A stretch of DNA of 64,000 nt. Origin: Paratinospora sagittata (lineage: Eukaryota > Streptophyta > Magnoliopsida > Ranunculales > Menispermaceae). Under the pieces are notes generated by a model, which had not been told where the DNA came from, made no database searches, and worked only from the letters and a program-made list of their open reading frames with translations. Where the stretch lies: contig CM069593.1 of assembly GCA_035771175.1 (NCBI GenBank), positions 21,937,956 through 22,001,955 on the forward strand, in the 5' to 3' direction. Positions 1-11,300 of the stretch are shown one piece after another. How positions within the stretch are numbered: the first letter of the stretch is position 1; each line of letters starts with the position of its first letter. The position numbers and the translations under genes were made by a program.

Positions 1-89
1 AAAAATAATTATATAACTTCTCATTATATAATAATATGATAAATATATATATATATGCTGAAGATTTAAAAGTTTTTATTATATATTAC

Positions 90-2396
90 CATGATGAACC
101 CATGTCGCAGTGTCAAATAATCAACTTTAGGAACCGACCTGAAGAATTGTCTGAAAAAACACACCTGAAAATTAATAAAACTAACACGTTAATGCATGAC
201 TCATCTTAAGATTATTGATCAATGACATCTAATTAGATGTAAGTTTAGAAGGATGATCTCTTTATATATAAAATTCAGAGTAGTAAGTCAAACCACTCAT
301 CACAGATTTATTACACCTTCCTTCGGGTCTATTCTGGTTTCTAACGACTTTTATTAATTTATTATTATTACGAAAAAAGTATGACTTTTTAATATTTTAA
401 TAAATAAATTCTGGGCACGTGCATCCAATTTAATAAATAAGTTTTCCCATTTAAAAAGTCAATTTATTTTTTAACTAAAATAAAATGATAGATTCATAAG
501 AAAGTTAATTAAAATGCGTACTTACAATCCAGATGAGAACTGGTGATTTGCTCCAGAAGTTCAAGTGCCTGCGTCCAAACGATGTGTCTCTGGCGAATCT
601 AAACCTCTCTGGGTCTGCATCCATTCAAATTTTCATCATTAAATTAATTAATGAAAATGCTAAAAATGAGACTAAATAACTATACATTGATATACATAAG
701 AGACAATCTTATGAATACACAAGATTGGATATAAAGAAACATATAAATCATCAATTTGAATAGGGGTTACGTATCTTAAATTGAATTGAAGAAGATAGTG
801 AACCCATTTTATTGGTTATTATGTGTGTAACTTACCGTGTGAGACCTGGTATTCAATGGTTTTTGTTTCTTTTTCCCAAGCCTTCCATCGGCTCATCTGC
901 AATCTCAACCATACATATATCTCCTCATCAGTCATCTTTAGTAAATTACTTCTAATTTTATTTGATATATTTATAGAATGACAGGAAGAAAAAAAAATTA
1001 ATATTAAGTTGGACGAGTTATGAAATTGAGGGCATAAAATTTTACTATATAATAAATTTTGAGTTTAAACTTTTTAATTCATACAACGACGTCTTTGAGT
1101 ATTTGTAGTCGTGCTCAAAACAGATACTTTAACTTCAAAAAATATATATATAATTAAAAAAAAAAAACATACCTTAACTCTGCCCAAAACCAATGTAATT
1201 ATGCAGTAAAGAACATGAAAAAGGGCCAAGACAAAGATGAAGATGTGAAGTTGATGAATCCCATCTGCAGAAACAAGTGGAACTTTTCCCTGTGTACACG
1301 TGTGACAGTGACACCCACCTTGTTAACATCTCATCAAAGACTAAAAGAATCAAAATTATGCAGTTGACAACGATATATGAGATTATATATATATATATAT
1401 ATATATATACAATCAGCTCCTAGCCACATTTATTAAAATGAAATGGTTCCCACCTCGGCTCACAATTGGCTCGAACCCAATTAGCCATGGTGGGACCGAA
1501 AAGTGTCCCAAAAGTTAGACAAATAGGCCTGCAGAGGTTCTACGTACGTTCCCTCCTTAATTTGCCGACCAAAGAAGACGTAATTGAACATGAAAAAGAA
1601 CAATTAACTAAATAATATAATATTAATTATAAGGAAAATGGGTGAGAAGACTTGCCTTGGGTGCACATTTATCAGTCCCGCCTCCGGCCAAAACACGCCG
1701 GACACTGACGCCGGAATCGGAGAGAAGTCTCCGGCTGTGAGAAGAGTCTTCTGAAGATGAAGAAGAATCAGAATCAGAATGATCGTCTGAGCCATATTTC
1801 TGGCGCTCCCGCTTCTTACCACAAGGATGCCAAGTGTTTGCGACACCCTTTGGTATGCAAATCTCTGAAATTAGCCCTTGACCTACTGTTAGTAACAACG
1901 ATATGAACCCAAGTAGCATAAGCTCTGCACATGTATACCCAAAATTTAAGTAATTAGTTAACCAATAATATTAGTTAGACCATATATATATATATATAGA
2001 TAGATAGATAGATAGATAGATATATAAGATTACCACTAACCTGATTTCACCTTCTCTAGTGCTTCATAAAGAGCTCGCTTGTGCTTCTTAGTTAGCCACT
2101 GCATCAACACATGCAATTAGGTGCAATGATATATGTGGTGTAAATAATTTTAAATAAAAAAATTGAAAATTAACCAAATAATTCAAGTACCCATTTGATA
2201 TAAGGAATCACTGTAACAAATATCATAGATTGACAAAAAAAAAAAAAACTAAGGAATAAATTATAAATTATACCTTTCCTATAAGGTGGATGATGTGCTC
2301 AATTATGATGGAAATCACAACTAGTGCAAAACAAACAACTGCAACAGCCCAAGTCGGCGTTTGCTCCAGAGAACGGCCTCCTCCGCCACCTGCCAT
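90..2396 (-). CDS. MLO-like seven-transmembrane protein, N-terminal part (exons 1-7; 3' end outside window)
   Basis: Seven coding exons read on the minus strand: 2396-2274, 2098-2041, 1924-1656, 1289-1173, 896-836, 614-526 and 164-90. They join in phase to give 264 residues. The start [20 protein letters not shown] is the usual MLO N-terminus leading into membrane segment 1. [20 protein letters not shown] (segment 2), [20 protein letters not shown] (segment 3), [20 protein letters not shown] and [20 protein letters not shown] follow in family order. MLO proteins are plasma-membrane proteins that bind calmodulin; some members of clade V are powdery-mildew susceptibility factors (family knowledge). 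The sequence resembles the AtMLO2/6/12 type, by memory only. The first extracellular loop has an unusual Asp/Ser-rich stretch (about residues 88-105). Intron 3 uses a GC donor at 1655-1654 (AAG|GCAAGT). The rest, including the calmodulin-binding tail, lies beyond position 1. Confidence 0.93.
1384..1409. repeat. (AT)n microsatellite in MLO intron 3
   Basis: An uninterrupted run of TA dinucleotides inside intron 3 of the left MLO gene. Confidence 0.9.
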
Positions 2397-4378
2397 TTCT
2401 CTGATCAACAACAACAACTTCTACTAGTACTAGTAATTGCCAGAAATCACAGCAATAACTAATTCTAACAGAAGAACTGGAAATCTTGCAGAGATGATGA
2501 TCAGCTAGGACTTTTATTATAAATTATATAAAACTGTTCTGATTTGCTTTCAGAATAAAGAAAGCAAAGAAAGAAAGAAATTAAGAGAGACACAGAGACT
2601 CAAGGAAGAAAGGTATGATTTTATATATATATGTGTGTGTATATATGCATATAAAATGACTAAGAAGGAAAAAAGAAATTTGAAGGAAGCGAAGGAGGAA
2701 GGAAGGGTAGAACAGGGAAGTGTGGGGATATATTGATGATGATTGACTTTGACTTTAAGACGCGTGAAGCCTAATCTTGACCTCTTTTCGAGGTGGGTCC
2801 CACACAACTTGATCAATCTGTGATCGTAAAATTTTCATTTTTCAAATTAGATGTCTATTGGGATTTGTGGCCGTTGATTTATTGAACTAGTCAACGCTTC
2901 AGTTTTGTAGAATTTAAATCTGTTGATAATTGATATAATGTTTCCGTGTCTACAGTGATTTGTGTGATTTAGCAAGGCAAGTAGGCCACGTGGTGCGTGA
3001 ATCAAGTGTTTAGCGTTTCATTTAATTAGTTTTTTATATTTATTTTAAAAACTAATATGCGCACGATCTTGTGTTAAATAAAATTTGGGTTAATTAGAAT
3101 ATTAGTCAAATTAAATGGCTGATAAAAAATGCCATTTGTTTTTAGATGAATTTAGTCTGTTTTGAAAAATATATTAATAAATAAAGCATATATAATTTGT
3201 TGCTTGAATCCAAAGGTTCCATGGGAAATTAATTAAAATCGATTATAAAACTTATATAATTTCAAATATTTTGATTTCTCGTCAATGCCTGTTCAAATTC
3301 GGGTGATACATTAATTATCCGCAAAATAAATCTATTAATTATATTAATCTGATTGTCTTAACTTGTCAATAGGTGAGGCTATAGGGTCACAGACATGCCT
3401 TTTCTTACATAAATCAAAATTTTGACTTATTTGAATATTTCAATCAATTTTATCATAAATTAAAATAATTAACCGTAGGTTAGTTATGTGAGTGGAGGCA
3501 AGCGCCTTAGACCATGAGGTAGAGTGTTCGAATGAGGACTCGTGCTATCCACTAATATATTGACCAATGATTTTAAAAGTGTTTGTGATGGTATTCTAAA
3601 AGAATTAATAAGTAATTAAAGAATTTTGATACCTGCCGTCCTAAAAAAAATAAAAATAAATTAAAACCATTATTATATAAAAAACAAAAAAAAAACAGTA
3701 AAAACTACCAATGGACGAGTATTTTATCACTTCAATTTATCAAAGCATACTTTCAAAATAAAATAAAAAATTATCAAAGCATAGTAATATTTCCCTATTT
3801 TCCATAAATATATATAGCAATAAACTTAAGATTTTATAATGAAATGATTGACTGAGCAAGTTTATTCATCATTATAAATTAATAATTAATAAAATCAATA
3901 ACAATAATTTGGACACATTTCCTTTCTTTTTTTCTTTTTTTTTTTGGACACATATCCCTAGGTTTTGCATATATCGGAGACATTCTCGTTTAAAATCAAT
4001 CTATCAAAAGACCCTTTAAAAAACAAAGAAAATATGACAAAACATATAAGATTGTGTGCTAACATTTTCAAAATCTGGAGTTTAAATGATTTCATTTCAC
4101 ATCCTGAAATAAATTAATTTTTCGTAATAAAACATATCAACTATATATAAATTAAAGTGTTTCTAAAGTTTCCATAATTATGTTCCCGGTCCCAACCAAT
4201 TCTTCTTTCTTACATCAATTGACAGGGACAATGAAGGTAGGAATTAATACAAAGCCAGGTGAGGTGACCATTTCAAGTAAGAACTTTTACATATTTCTAT
4301 GAACAAGTCTGAAAACAACTCTTTCGGAAAAAAAAAAAAAAAAAGTCTAAAAACAGCATATTAGGTTCAAACCTTGGG

Positions 4379-4418
<40 letters not shown>

Positions 4419-4760
4419 GGTTTTCCGCCCATGGTGGTCCTGTCCTCCGAGTAAAACTAATTTACATTCGAACATTTTAAGGATAATGGGGGCTTTCCTC
4501 CAGTGGGCACAACTAAATTAGACAATGAATTTAGATTTTAAAACCTTCATCCCTCAACTAATTTTAGCATAGACCATAACAATTTTGTATTACGTTGAGT
4601 CTTGGGCATAATAAGGAAACCAATGTACCCGATAGCTAGTTCGTAAGTTAAGTACTATAGTTAGGTGGTTAGGACTATAGTTAGTTTGTTGTAACTATAG
4701 TTAAGTCTGGTGAGTTAGTTCTACTCCATTATAAATACTATGTTATCATTGTAAACATGA
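2397..4760. other. 5' flank of left MLO gene, AT-rich, no gene seen
   Basis: Immediately upstream of the MLO start (minus sense) is a pyrimidine-rich leader read from about 2720 to 2560, a common plant 5' UTR feature. Beyond it the DNA is AT-rich with poly-A runs and no supported coding region. An (AT)n tract lies at 4382-4415. At 4620-4760 there is a short region with repeated CTATAGTTA words and a TATAAATA box-like word, which could be the end of an unidentified LTR. Confidence 0.6.
4382..4415. repeat. (AT)n microsatellite
   Basis: A run of about 16 TA dinucleotides, read directly. Confidence 0.9.
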
Positions 4761-5018
4761 TGTTGGGCTCACATTTAGTAATGGGGCTCACATTTAGTAA
4801 TGAGCCTCACTTCAAATTAAATAAGGAAAAGAAACAAAATAGCTTTTGGTCGAGTAGGCCCCACATGTCTACAAGAAAAATAAAATAGCTTCCGACTGGG
4901 TGGGCCCCACATGTTTATAATAAAAATAAATAAAATATTAAAATAATAATATTTTATTTATAATCTTCTCATATAAAAAAGGGTTCAGAAATTCAGTTCA
5001 ATTCATTTAATTTGAACT
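4761..5018 (+). mobile_element. Left LTR fragment of outer Tat-type Ty3/gypsy element
   Basis: Begins TGTTGGGCTCACATTTAGTA and aligns with the LTR that starts at 11301 (TGTTGGGCCTACATTTAGTA). Both share the CCCCACATGTCTACAA word, the ATATTAAAATAATAATATTT stretch and a TTCAGTTCAATTC word. This copy carries an extra duplicated unit of about 24 bp near its start. The similarity stops at 5018, where pol coding sequence starts at once, so the rest of the LTR, the primer site, gag, protease and reverse transcriptase are missing. Confidence 0.8.
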
Positions 5019-5434
5019 AAATGGGTCATTGAGTTGAGCGAATTTGACATTGAGTACCAACCTCGTACAACCATGAAAGGTCAGGCGCTGGCAGATTTTC
5101 TATCCGAGTTGCCTCCGATAGAAATTCCTATTGACCTGGGCCCTCATGAAGCCTAGAATTTGTTGACGGCTCTTCCTGCAAGCAGGGATGTGAAGCGGGA
5201 ATAGTGTTCATCTCCCCCAGAGATGAGAAACATTTATGTGTTCTTCGCTTTGGTTTCTTAGCATCCAATAACGAAACAGAATACGAAGCACTTATGGCTG
5301 GCTTACGACTCACTCTCAGTTGGGAAGTGGGTAAGCTGGTCATCCACTGCAATTCTCAACTCGTTGCGGGGCAAGTTAAATCAAAGTATCAGGCAAAAGA
5401 CAATAGAATGCAAGCATACCTGAAAGAAGCCCTA
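5019..5434 (+). pseudogene. Ty3/gypsy pol remnant: connection and RNase H region
   Basis: Translation from 5019 gives KWVIELSEFDIEYQPRTTMK and GQALADFLSELP, the link between reverse transcriptase and the second RNase H of Tat-type gypsy elements. The reading then shifts frame near 5154-5156 (stop TAG at 5154) and continues as EFVDGSSCKQGCEAGIVFIS and NNETEYEALMAGLRLT, an RNase H core with its DG and E-E residues. It is cut at 5434 by the nested LTR element and resumes at 7737. RNase H would remove RNA from the RNA/DNA hybrid during reverse transcription. The frameshift and the missing upstream domains make it non-functional. Confidence 0.85.
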
Positions 5435-6107
5435 TGTCACGATCATGTCAAGACATGCACCGTCACTTAAGAAGAGGGTCCGTGAAGTTTCGTCTCGATC
5501 GGAGGTGGCAATCTAGTAAATATGGCCCAGTATGATTGGCATCACATTTTGATGTTTTCTTTTAGAAACAAGTCAAAAGCTTAACATTTACCTTGGGGAG
5601 GAGTAGTTGTCCAACTCTCCCTCATGACCAATACTTGGCGATGCATAGGACATTCCCTTGGTGCAACCCAAGAGGCCGACTACTGACATTCTGAAGGGGG
5701 TAATGGTAGTTCCCATAACATTTGGGCAGGTTATGGGACACTGTTATCGGGCTAGCAGTGCGGGGAGTATACAGGGCTAGGTATCTAACACTGTTATGTC
5801 ACCTGCTATCGAGTTGAGCGCATTGAGTTATCTTTAGCCTACGTGCTAGAGTATGCTTGTGGGGATACTCATGAATGAGTTATCCATGAAACTTATCGGT
5901 ATTGCATGGTCTGGGGCAGCACTGTGCAAGAACTGCTATCGAAGGTATCCGAGTGATCCGTCTGAGTGACTATTCGGAGCTACGCAAAAGCGAGATATTC
6001 GAGTACTCCACTTTAACATGAGTATATGTGTGAATGGTTGACCAAAGATATGTGTATTCGAGGTGACGCATGGGTAACATGTCTGTCTTACAGATATGCT
6101 TGTGACA
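5435..6107 (+). repeat. Left LTR of nested non-autonomous element
   Basis: TG at the start and CA at the end. The partner copy is 7071-7736. Both contain the word GAACTGCTATCGAAGGTATC. Confidence 0.85.
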
Positions 6108-6109
6108 AG

Positions 6110-6121
6110 TGGTATCAGAGA
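6110..6121 (+). other. Primer-binding site (initiator Met tRNA type) of nested element
   Basis: TGGTATCAGAGA lies two bases after the LTR end. It agrees with the common plant primer site TGGTATCAGAGC at 11 of 12 bases. Confidence 0.8.
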
Positions 6122-7070
6122 TGAAACAAGATTGCACGAACCTCGTGGTGAGCTAGTGCAAAGAAGAGATACAGTAGAAGAAATGTGTGTTGTATGCAAT
6201 GGAACCATCATGGGGAATGAGATATACAACAGTGGTGTTGGTACAATGCCTAAAGTGGCACAATGATAGGAGGATACTCGATACAATAGTTGACCCAAGC
6301 AATATCTGATCAGCAAGTAGAGCTTCAATGGTTGACAACTGTGTTGACATAAATGTCAAGTGAAGCATATGGGACAAGATGGCTATAATCGTTGTTCCGG
6401 GTTGCGAGGACAAGGCATCAAGCGCGTGTCATATGTGAAATGATGGTGTGATTCAAGCGGTTCCATTTGAAGGAACTCTTGAGAAACATTTGGACATGTA
6501 CATCGGTTGCGGTGATTATTTCTTCCTGGGTGAAGACAGTGGTCGAGGTACTGGAAGAAGCCCCATCAATGAAGCAAAATTTGTTATTATGGAGGTCACG
6601 CAACAAAGGAGATTGAGAATCAAGTGGGATAGCCCTTCAGCATAGTGTTAGTCCATATTGTGATTAGTTCGAGGTACTAGTGCAAGCAGACGTACAGGAT
6701 GAAGAACAATCTTATTGTGTGGAAGCACGGAGATGCGAGGGTGAGCTACATTAGGTAAATGATAGCTCGTCCCAAAGGGGATACTGAAGATCTCAAAGGT
6801 ACAGATCATTGCTACGTCGAATAGTAGCACAATGCCCAAGTATAGATGATTATCGTCGGACTGAATAGGGTAGTGGTTCCTCATGCAGAGAAGTTTAATA
6901 GGATAGAGTTCCAAGTTCAAGTCAAACAGCGAGGCCACGAGTAGGGGTGCGACAATCAAAAGGTGCATATGGAGATGCCGATGAGAGATGATCTATCAGG
7001 AAGATGCAGCATGAAGATGAACTCAGCAATTGTGTCGATGAATAGCATCGACTATTCAAGTGGGGCAGTT

Positions 7071-7736
7071 TTTCACGGTCATGTCAAGACATGCATCGTC
7101 ACTTAAGAAGATGGTCTATGAAGTTTCGTCTCGATCGGAGGTGGCAATCTCATAAATATGGCCCAGTATGATTGGCCTCACATTTTGATGTTTCCTTTTG
7201 GAAACAAGCCAAAAACTTAACATCTACCTTGGAGAGGAGTAGTTGTCCAACTCTTCCTCATGGCCAATACTTGGCGATGCATAGGATGTTTACTTGAGAC
7301 AACCAAGAGGGGCTTACTACCGTCATCCTGAAGGGGAAATGATAGTTTCCATAGCATTTGGGTAGGTTATGGGACACTGTTATTGGGCTAGCAGTGCGGG
7401 GTTCACCGGTATATAGGGCTGAGTATCTAACACTGTTATGCCACCCGCTATCGAGTTGAACGCATTGAGCTATCTTTAGCCTAGGTGCTAGAGTGTGCTT
7501 GTGGGGATACTCATGAGTGAGTTATCCATGGAACTTACCGGTATTGCATGGTCCGGGGCAGCACTGTGCAAGAACTGCTATCGAAGGTATCCGAGTGACT
7601 ATCCGGCGCTACGCGCAAGCGAGATATTTGAGTACTCCGCTGTAACATGAGTATATGTGTGAATGGCTAACCGAGAATATGTGTATTCGAGGTGCCGCAT
7701 GGGTAACATGTCTGTCTTACAGATATGCCTATGACA
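7071..7736 (+). repeat. Right LTR of nested non-autonomous element
   Basis: Partner of 5435-6107. Its first bases are TTTCACGG rather than TGTCACG, so the terminal TG is mutated. It ends ATGACA, after which the host pol sequence resumes. Confidence 0.83.
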
Positions 7737-8310
7737 CCTGGCCCTGCTATGAAGGTTCAAGGAGCATGTACTGATGCAAGTGCCGAGAACAGAAAATACC
7801 TTGGCCGATGCCATTTCTAAGTTGGCTTCCTCCTCCGAGGCTGAACTCGTGATCCAAGTCCATGTGGAATTCTTACCAGAAAAGAGTATTGGTAAAATAG
7901 GTTTCGACCAGCAGGTCGGCAGCCTCAGCCAAAACTCATCAAAGATGGACCTGATTGAAGATTTCATACTAAGTGGCAACCTCCCCGGGGATAAGGTCAA
8001 AGTAAGAAAAGTGTATAAACAAACTACTAGGTACTCTATAATAGACGATCAGCTCTATAAGCGTAGCTTCACTATGCCTTATTTAAGATGCCTACAGGAA
8101 AAGCAAGCACTACCAGTTTTGGAGGAAATTCATAGAGGCGTATATGGTAGCCATTATGGTGGAAGGACTCTCGCGTACAAGGTTCTTTGTCAGGGTCATT
8201 ATTGCCCGACGATCCACAAAGACGCTGTAAGGATAGTTCAGAAGTGTGACAGTTGTCAGAAACATAGAACAAACATCCGAGCTCCAGCGGAGAATCTCTC
8301 GCTAATTTAG
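7737..8310 (+). pseudogene. Ty3/gypsy pol remnant: RNase H end and integrase zinc-binding domain
   Basis: VPRTENTLADAISKLASSSE ends the RNase H/tether part. The integrase HHCC zinc-binding domain follows: HRGVYGSHYGGRTLAYKVL, then KCDSCQKH, with both His and both Cys present. A stop TAG at 8308-8310 and a frameshift just after it separate this part from the integrase core. It continues the pol of the outer Tat-type element after the nested insertion. Confidence 0.88.
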
Positions 8311-9177
8311 AGCCCATGGCCCTTTCCTCAGTGGGGGTGGATCTGATAGGATCCCTACCGACCTGTAAGAGACAGGTCAAGTTCGCAATTGTCGATGTTG
8401 ACTACTTTACCAAGTGGGCAGAGGTTGAACTTTTGGCACAGATTACTGAGCAAAAGACCACGAGCTTCATTTGGCAGTCAAATGTGTTTCATTTTGGTGT
8501 CCCGTACTTCATTATCTCTGATAACGGCAAACAATTCGACAACGCTAGGTTTCAATCATTTTGTGATAACATCAGCATTTCACATTTTCTTTCCACTCCA
8601 GCACATCCTTAAGCCAATGGTCAGGTAAAAGTCGTGAACAAAATCATCAAACATACATTGAAGGCCAGACTTGAAGAAAAGAAAGGAATGTGGGCCGAAG
8701 ACATGCTGCAAGTCCTCCGGTCATACCGTACCACCTCTCGAACAGCAACAGGAAAAACACCATTCTCCTTAGCCTTCGGGGTGGAAGTCGTCATACCGGT
8801 GGAGCTCGGGATACTGACCTTGAGAACCTCCTACTTCAATGAATCTAGGAATATGGAGGCTCAATGTACTGACCGAAATTTACTTGAAGAAAAAAAAAGA
8901 ACAGGCACAACTCAAACTAGTAGCATACCAGCAGAGGGTCTCTAAATACTACAATGTCAAGGCGAAACACAGAAGTTTCAAAGTTGGCTACTTAGTACTA
9001 AGAAAGGTCATGCTGAACACTCGTGAACCTGGAGCAAGTTCCCTCGATCCCAACTAGGAAGGGCCTAACAAAATCACCGCAATATTTCACACTGGCGTGT
9101 ACGAGCTTGAAGATTTATCAGGAAGAAAAATTCCTAAGCCCTGGAATACAGAACACCTCAAGAAGCACTACCAGTAA
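8311..9177 (+). pseudogene. Ty3/gypsy integrase core and C-terminal domain, broken
   Basis: After a frameshift the core reads GVDLIGSLPT, DYFTKWAE and ISDNGKQFDN, giving the first two Asp of the DD(E) triad. The stop TAA at 8610-8612 stands where CAA (Gln of HPQANGQ) is expected. The catalytic Glu of NGQVE is Lys (AAA at 8628-8630). Further on are RSYRTTSRTATGKTPFSLAF, a frameshift near 8890-8940, then GYLVLRKVMLNTREPGASSL, a TAG at 9055-9057 where Trp is expected, and a C-terminal end TEHLKKHYQ with stop at 9175-9177. Integrase would join element DNA to the host chromosome; this copy cannot. Confidence 0.9.
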
Positions 9178-9341
9178 GCAATAGCAGTAGCAACACATTA
9201 GTTAGTTTCTAGTATCTACAGAGGTGTTGATTGCCTACTGGTGTTGATTTCTATTTTTTACAATCAAGGTTTACTCTTGATTTTTCTACAATCAGCGTGA
9301 AGTTTAGTTCTATAAATCTGCGTCTATGATTTACAACCAAA

Positions 9342-9553
9342 GTGCCTTGGGGGGTACTCTACGAGCCCCTACCAAGAAGAAGGGATCTGCCCCTACAGTG
9401 CCTTGGGGCAGCAAAAACGTTAGCTACCGAGAAGAGGACTTTAAGTCTAGAGTGCCTTGGGGGTACTTTGCGCCAGCTTGGTACCTACCGAGAAGAAGGG
9501 TCTGTACCCTAAAGTGCCTTGGGAGGTTGGTCAATCCCTACCGAGAAGTTTGA
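9342..9553 (+). repeat. Four imperfect 54-62-bp repeats after pol
   Basis: The word GTGCCTTGG recurs at 9342, 9398, 9452 and 9514, each time followed by a CTACC(G/A)AGAAG word. It lies in the untranslated stretch between the integrase stop and the antisense region of the outer element. Confidence 0.8.
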
Positions 9554-9929
9554 AGTGGTTGAAATCATTCACTAGCCCACCAACTCAACGACCACGACTC
9601 AACGAACAACCGATCAAATAAGTGCATTAAATTATTAATTTGGAAAAAATTACTTGTGCACTAAATTGTAGGTACCCTCACAACTTGATAATCCAACGAT
9701 CGATATCGACGACATCACTAACGGAAAAACATGAGACAAAATCTACAACTGGTTAACTGAAAAACTCCTACAAGCTGCCACCGGCTGATTCAACTACAAA
9801 AATCAGTTCTACATCAACTATGTGCCCTTCCCAAATAAGACACATAAAAAGATCTTATTATACATCAACTTTCGACATAAGATACCTTCAACTTCAAAGA
9901 TTACGAGTTTCACGCTACTTGCCAAAACC

Positions 9930-11271
9930 AGGTGGGGGAAAAATTGTTGAATCCCTGGGAGCAGTATTCAAAGTACCTCCTGCAGAAGAACCTTTTTAAG
10001 TTTTAAGAACTATTGATATTTTGGCTTTTTCTCAGACTGGTGTCGTGGCTTTCTAAGAAGCAGTCGATGCTCAAGGTGGCTCAACAGGAGCCTTAGATTT
10101 CTCAATAGTTGTGGTATTGGCCCTATCTCCAGCCTGCGACTGGGTCCCCTCTGCATCTAAACCTACAACTTTCTTTACAACCGGAGTCTTACTTTTCTTC
10201 GACGCCATTGCCATAAGCCGATCCATCTCAGCTTGTTGTCCGGCTCTCACCGTCTCTTTTTCCCTAGACTTTTGTGCGGCTTCCTCCGGCCTTTTAGCCG
10301 CAAAAATATTGTCATGCCGATGCAGTCCTTGAAGAACGCACCTACATCATACACAGCATCGTAGGTGCCTTGCATATACCGCTCCTGTAGCAGTAAGCCA
10401 AACTTCGCAGAATCTTTAAATTAGGATATAATCTCGTTCTCTACCATATTTGTCTCGTCACGTTCTACCTCGAGTTCAACGTATTTCACGGTCAAATCGG
10501 CTTTAAGAAACTCAATTGTTTTCTTTTGCTGGTCAAAAAGAGCACGCCACTCCAACTTCTTGACGGTCAACTCTTTCTCGTAACCCGCCAACTTGCTCCT
10601 CAACCCAACAATCTTGACATTCTTCTGAGAACAATAGTCTGCCTCATTACAAGTTATCGCCTGCTCAACCTTTTTCAGGGCGACCATGGCATTCACGGCA
10701 ATTTGTGCAACAACGCACCGAGCCAGAGGTAGCAAGTGAGTAAGATGCAGTTAAAAAAAAAAACATACCCCTACTGCATTGGTAGCGCAGAGTTTAAGGT
10801 TGACAACATTATTTTCTTATGCGCCTTCTCAACAACATCCTACGAACACCTAACTCGGCAGTCAACAAGAGAAAACTCAAGGCCACTGAGTTTAGCCTGT
10901 TTCGACCTCGCCTTTGTGCTATAGTCCGCAAAAGATGGGAGCTGAGATGGATGCCTCTCAGAAAACTCAGCAGAAGTGCCCTGACATTCTGACAAAACAC
11001 CTTCGGGCAAAGTCGGTATAATGGAAAGATCGATAGAGGAAGAAGAATCTACCACATTCATCTGATGAGCCCTCAACGTGGCTTTAGCAAAATGCTTCTT
11101 AGAATCGCCAAAGCTTATGTTAAGTCGCGACATCTCTCGGCAAAAATTTCTTTGCAAGATGAACTCTCGATAGAACTCTTCCTGGCAGATCGCTTCCTGG
11201 CAAATCGCTTCTTCACCTCCTTCATCTCCGACTATCAAGAAGGAAATAAATAGATAAGAGCCTCTGACCAA
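9930..11271 (-). pseudogene. Antisense coding region of Tat-type element (coiled-coil ORF), broken
   Basis: Between pol and the downstream LTR the minus strand carries protein-like sequence. One open stretch at 10840-11271 (143 residues) begins MVRGSYLFISFLIVGDEGGE. Another at 10421-10735 (104 residues) is rich in Lys, Glu and Leu and includes VKIVGLRSKLAGYEKELTVK, a likely coiled coil. Downstream minus-strand sequence (GLLLQERYMQGTYDAVYDVG, then a Lys/Ala-rich tail to about 9940) continues with frame changes. Elements of the Tat/Grande/Retand group are known to carry antisense ORFs at this place; their function is not established. The breaks and lack of one continuous frame argue for decay, although introns cannot be excluded. 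Confidence 0.65.
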
Positions 11272-11284
11272 CTATTCGTTAATC

Positions 11285-11300
11285 AAAGCTTGGGGGTAGA
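11285..11300 (+). other. Polypurine tract of outer Tat-type element
   Basis: AAAGCTTGGGGGTAGA directly precedes the LTR start at 11301. This is the expected plus-strand primer position just before a 3' LTR. Confidence 0.75.

Larger units (their letters stand above)
5435..7736 (+). mobile_element. Non-autonomous LTR retrotransposon (about 2.3 kb) nested in pol
   Basis: Two direct repeats of 673 bp (5435-6107) and 666 bp (7071-7736), roughly 90% alike by eye, flank a 963-bp interior. The left repeat starts TGTCACGATCATG and ends TGTGACA. It is followed at 6110-6121 by TGGTATCAGAGA, a primer-binding site matching initiator methionine tRNA. The right repeat is preceded by a purine-rich tract (AGTGGGGCAG, near 7059-7068). 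The interior holds no recognisable gag or pol; one reading frame at 6448-6645 (65 residues) resembles nothing I know. LTR size is larger than a classic TRIM, so it is best called a small LARD-like or unclassified non-autonomous element. A clean target duplication is not visible (left flank CCCTA, right flank CCTGG). It sits inside the Tat element's pol. Confidence 0.85.

Noticed and set aside
3470..3660. Possible second SINE (B-box-like GTGTTCGAATGAGG and A-rich end)
   Set aside because: No convincing A box was found and the ends are undefined.
5936..6413. Minus-strand frames of 130 and 86 residues
   Set aside because: They overlap each other in two frames across the LTR/interior of the non-autonomous element, whose orientation is plus; no domain is seen.
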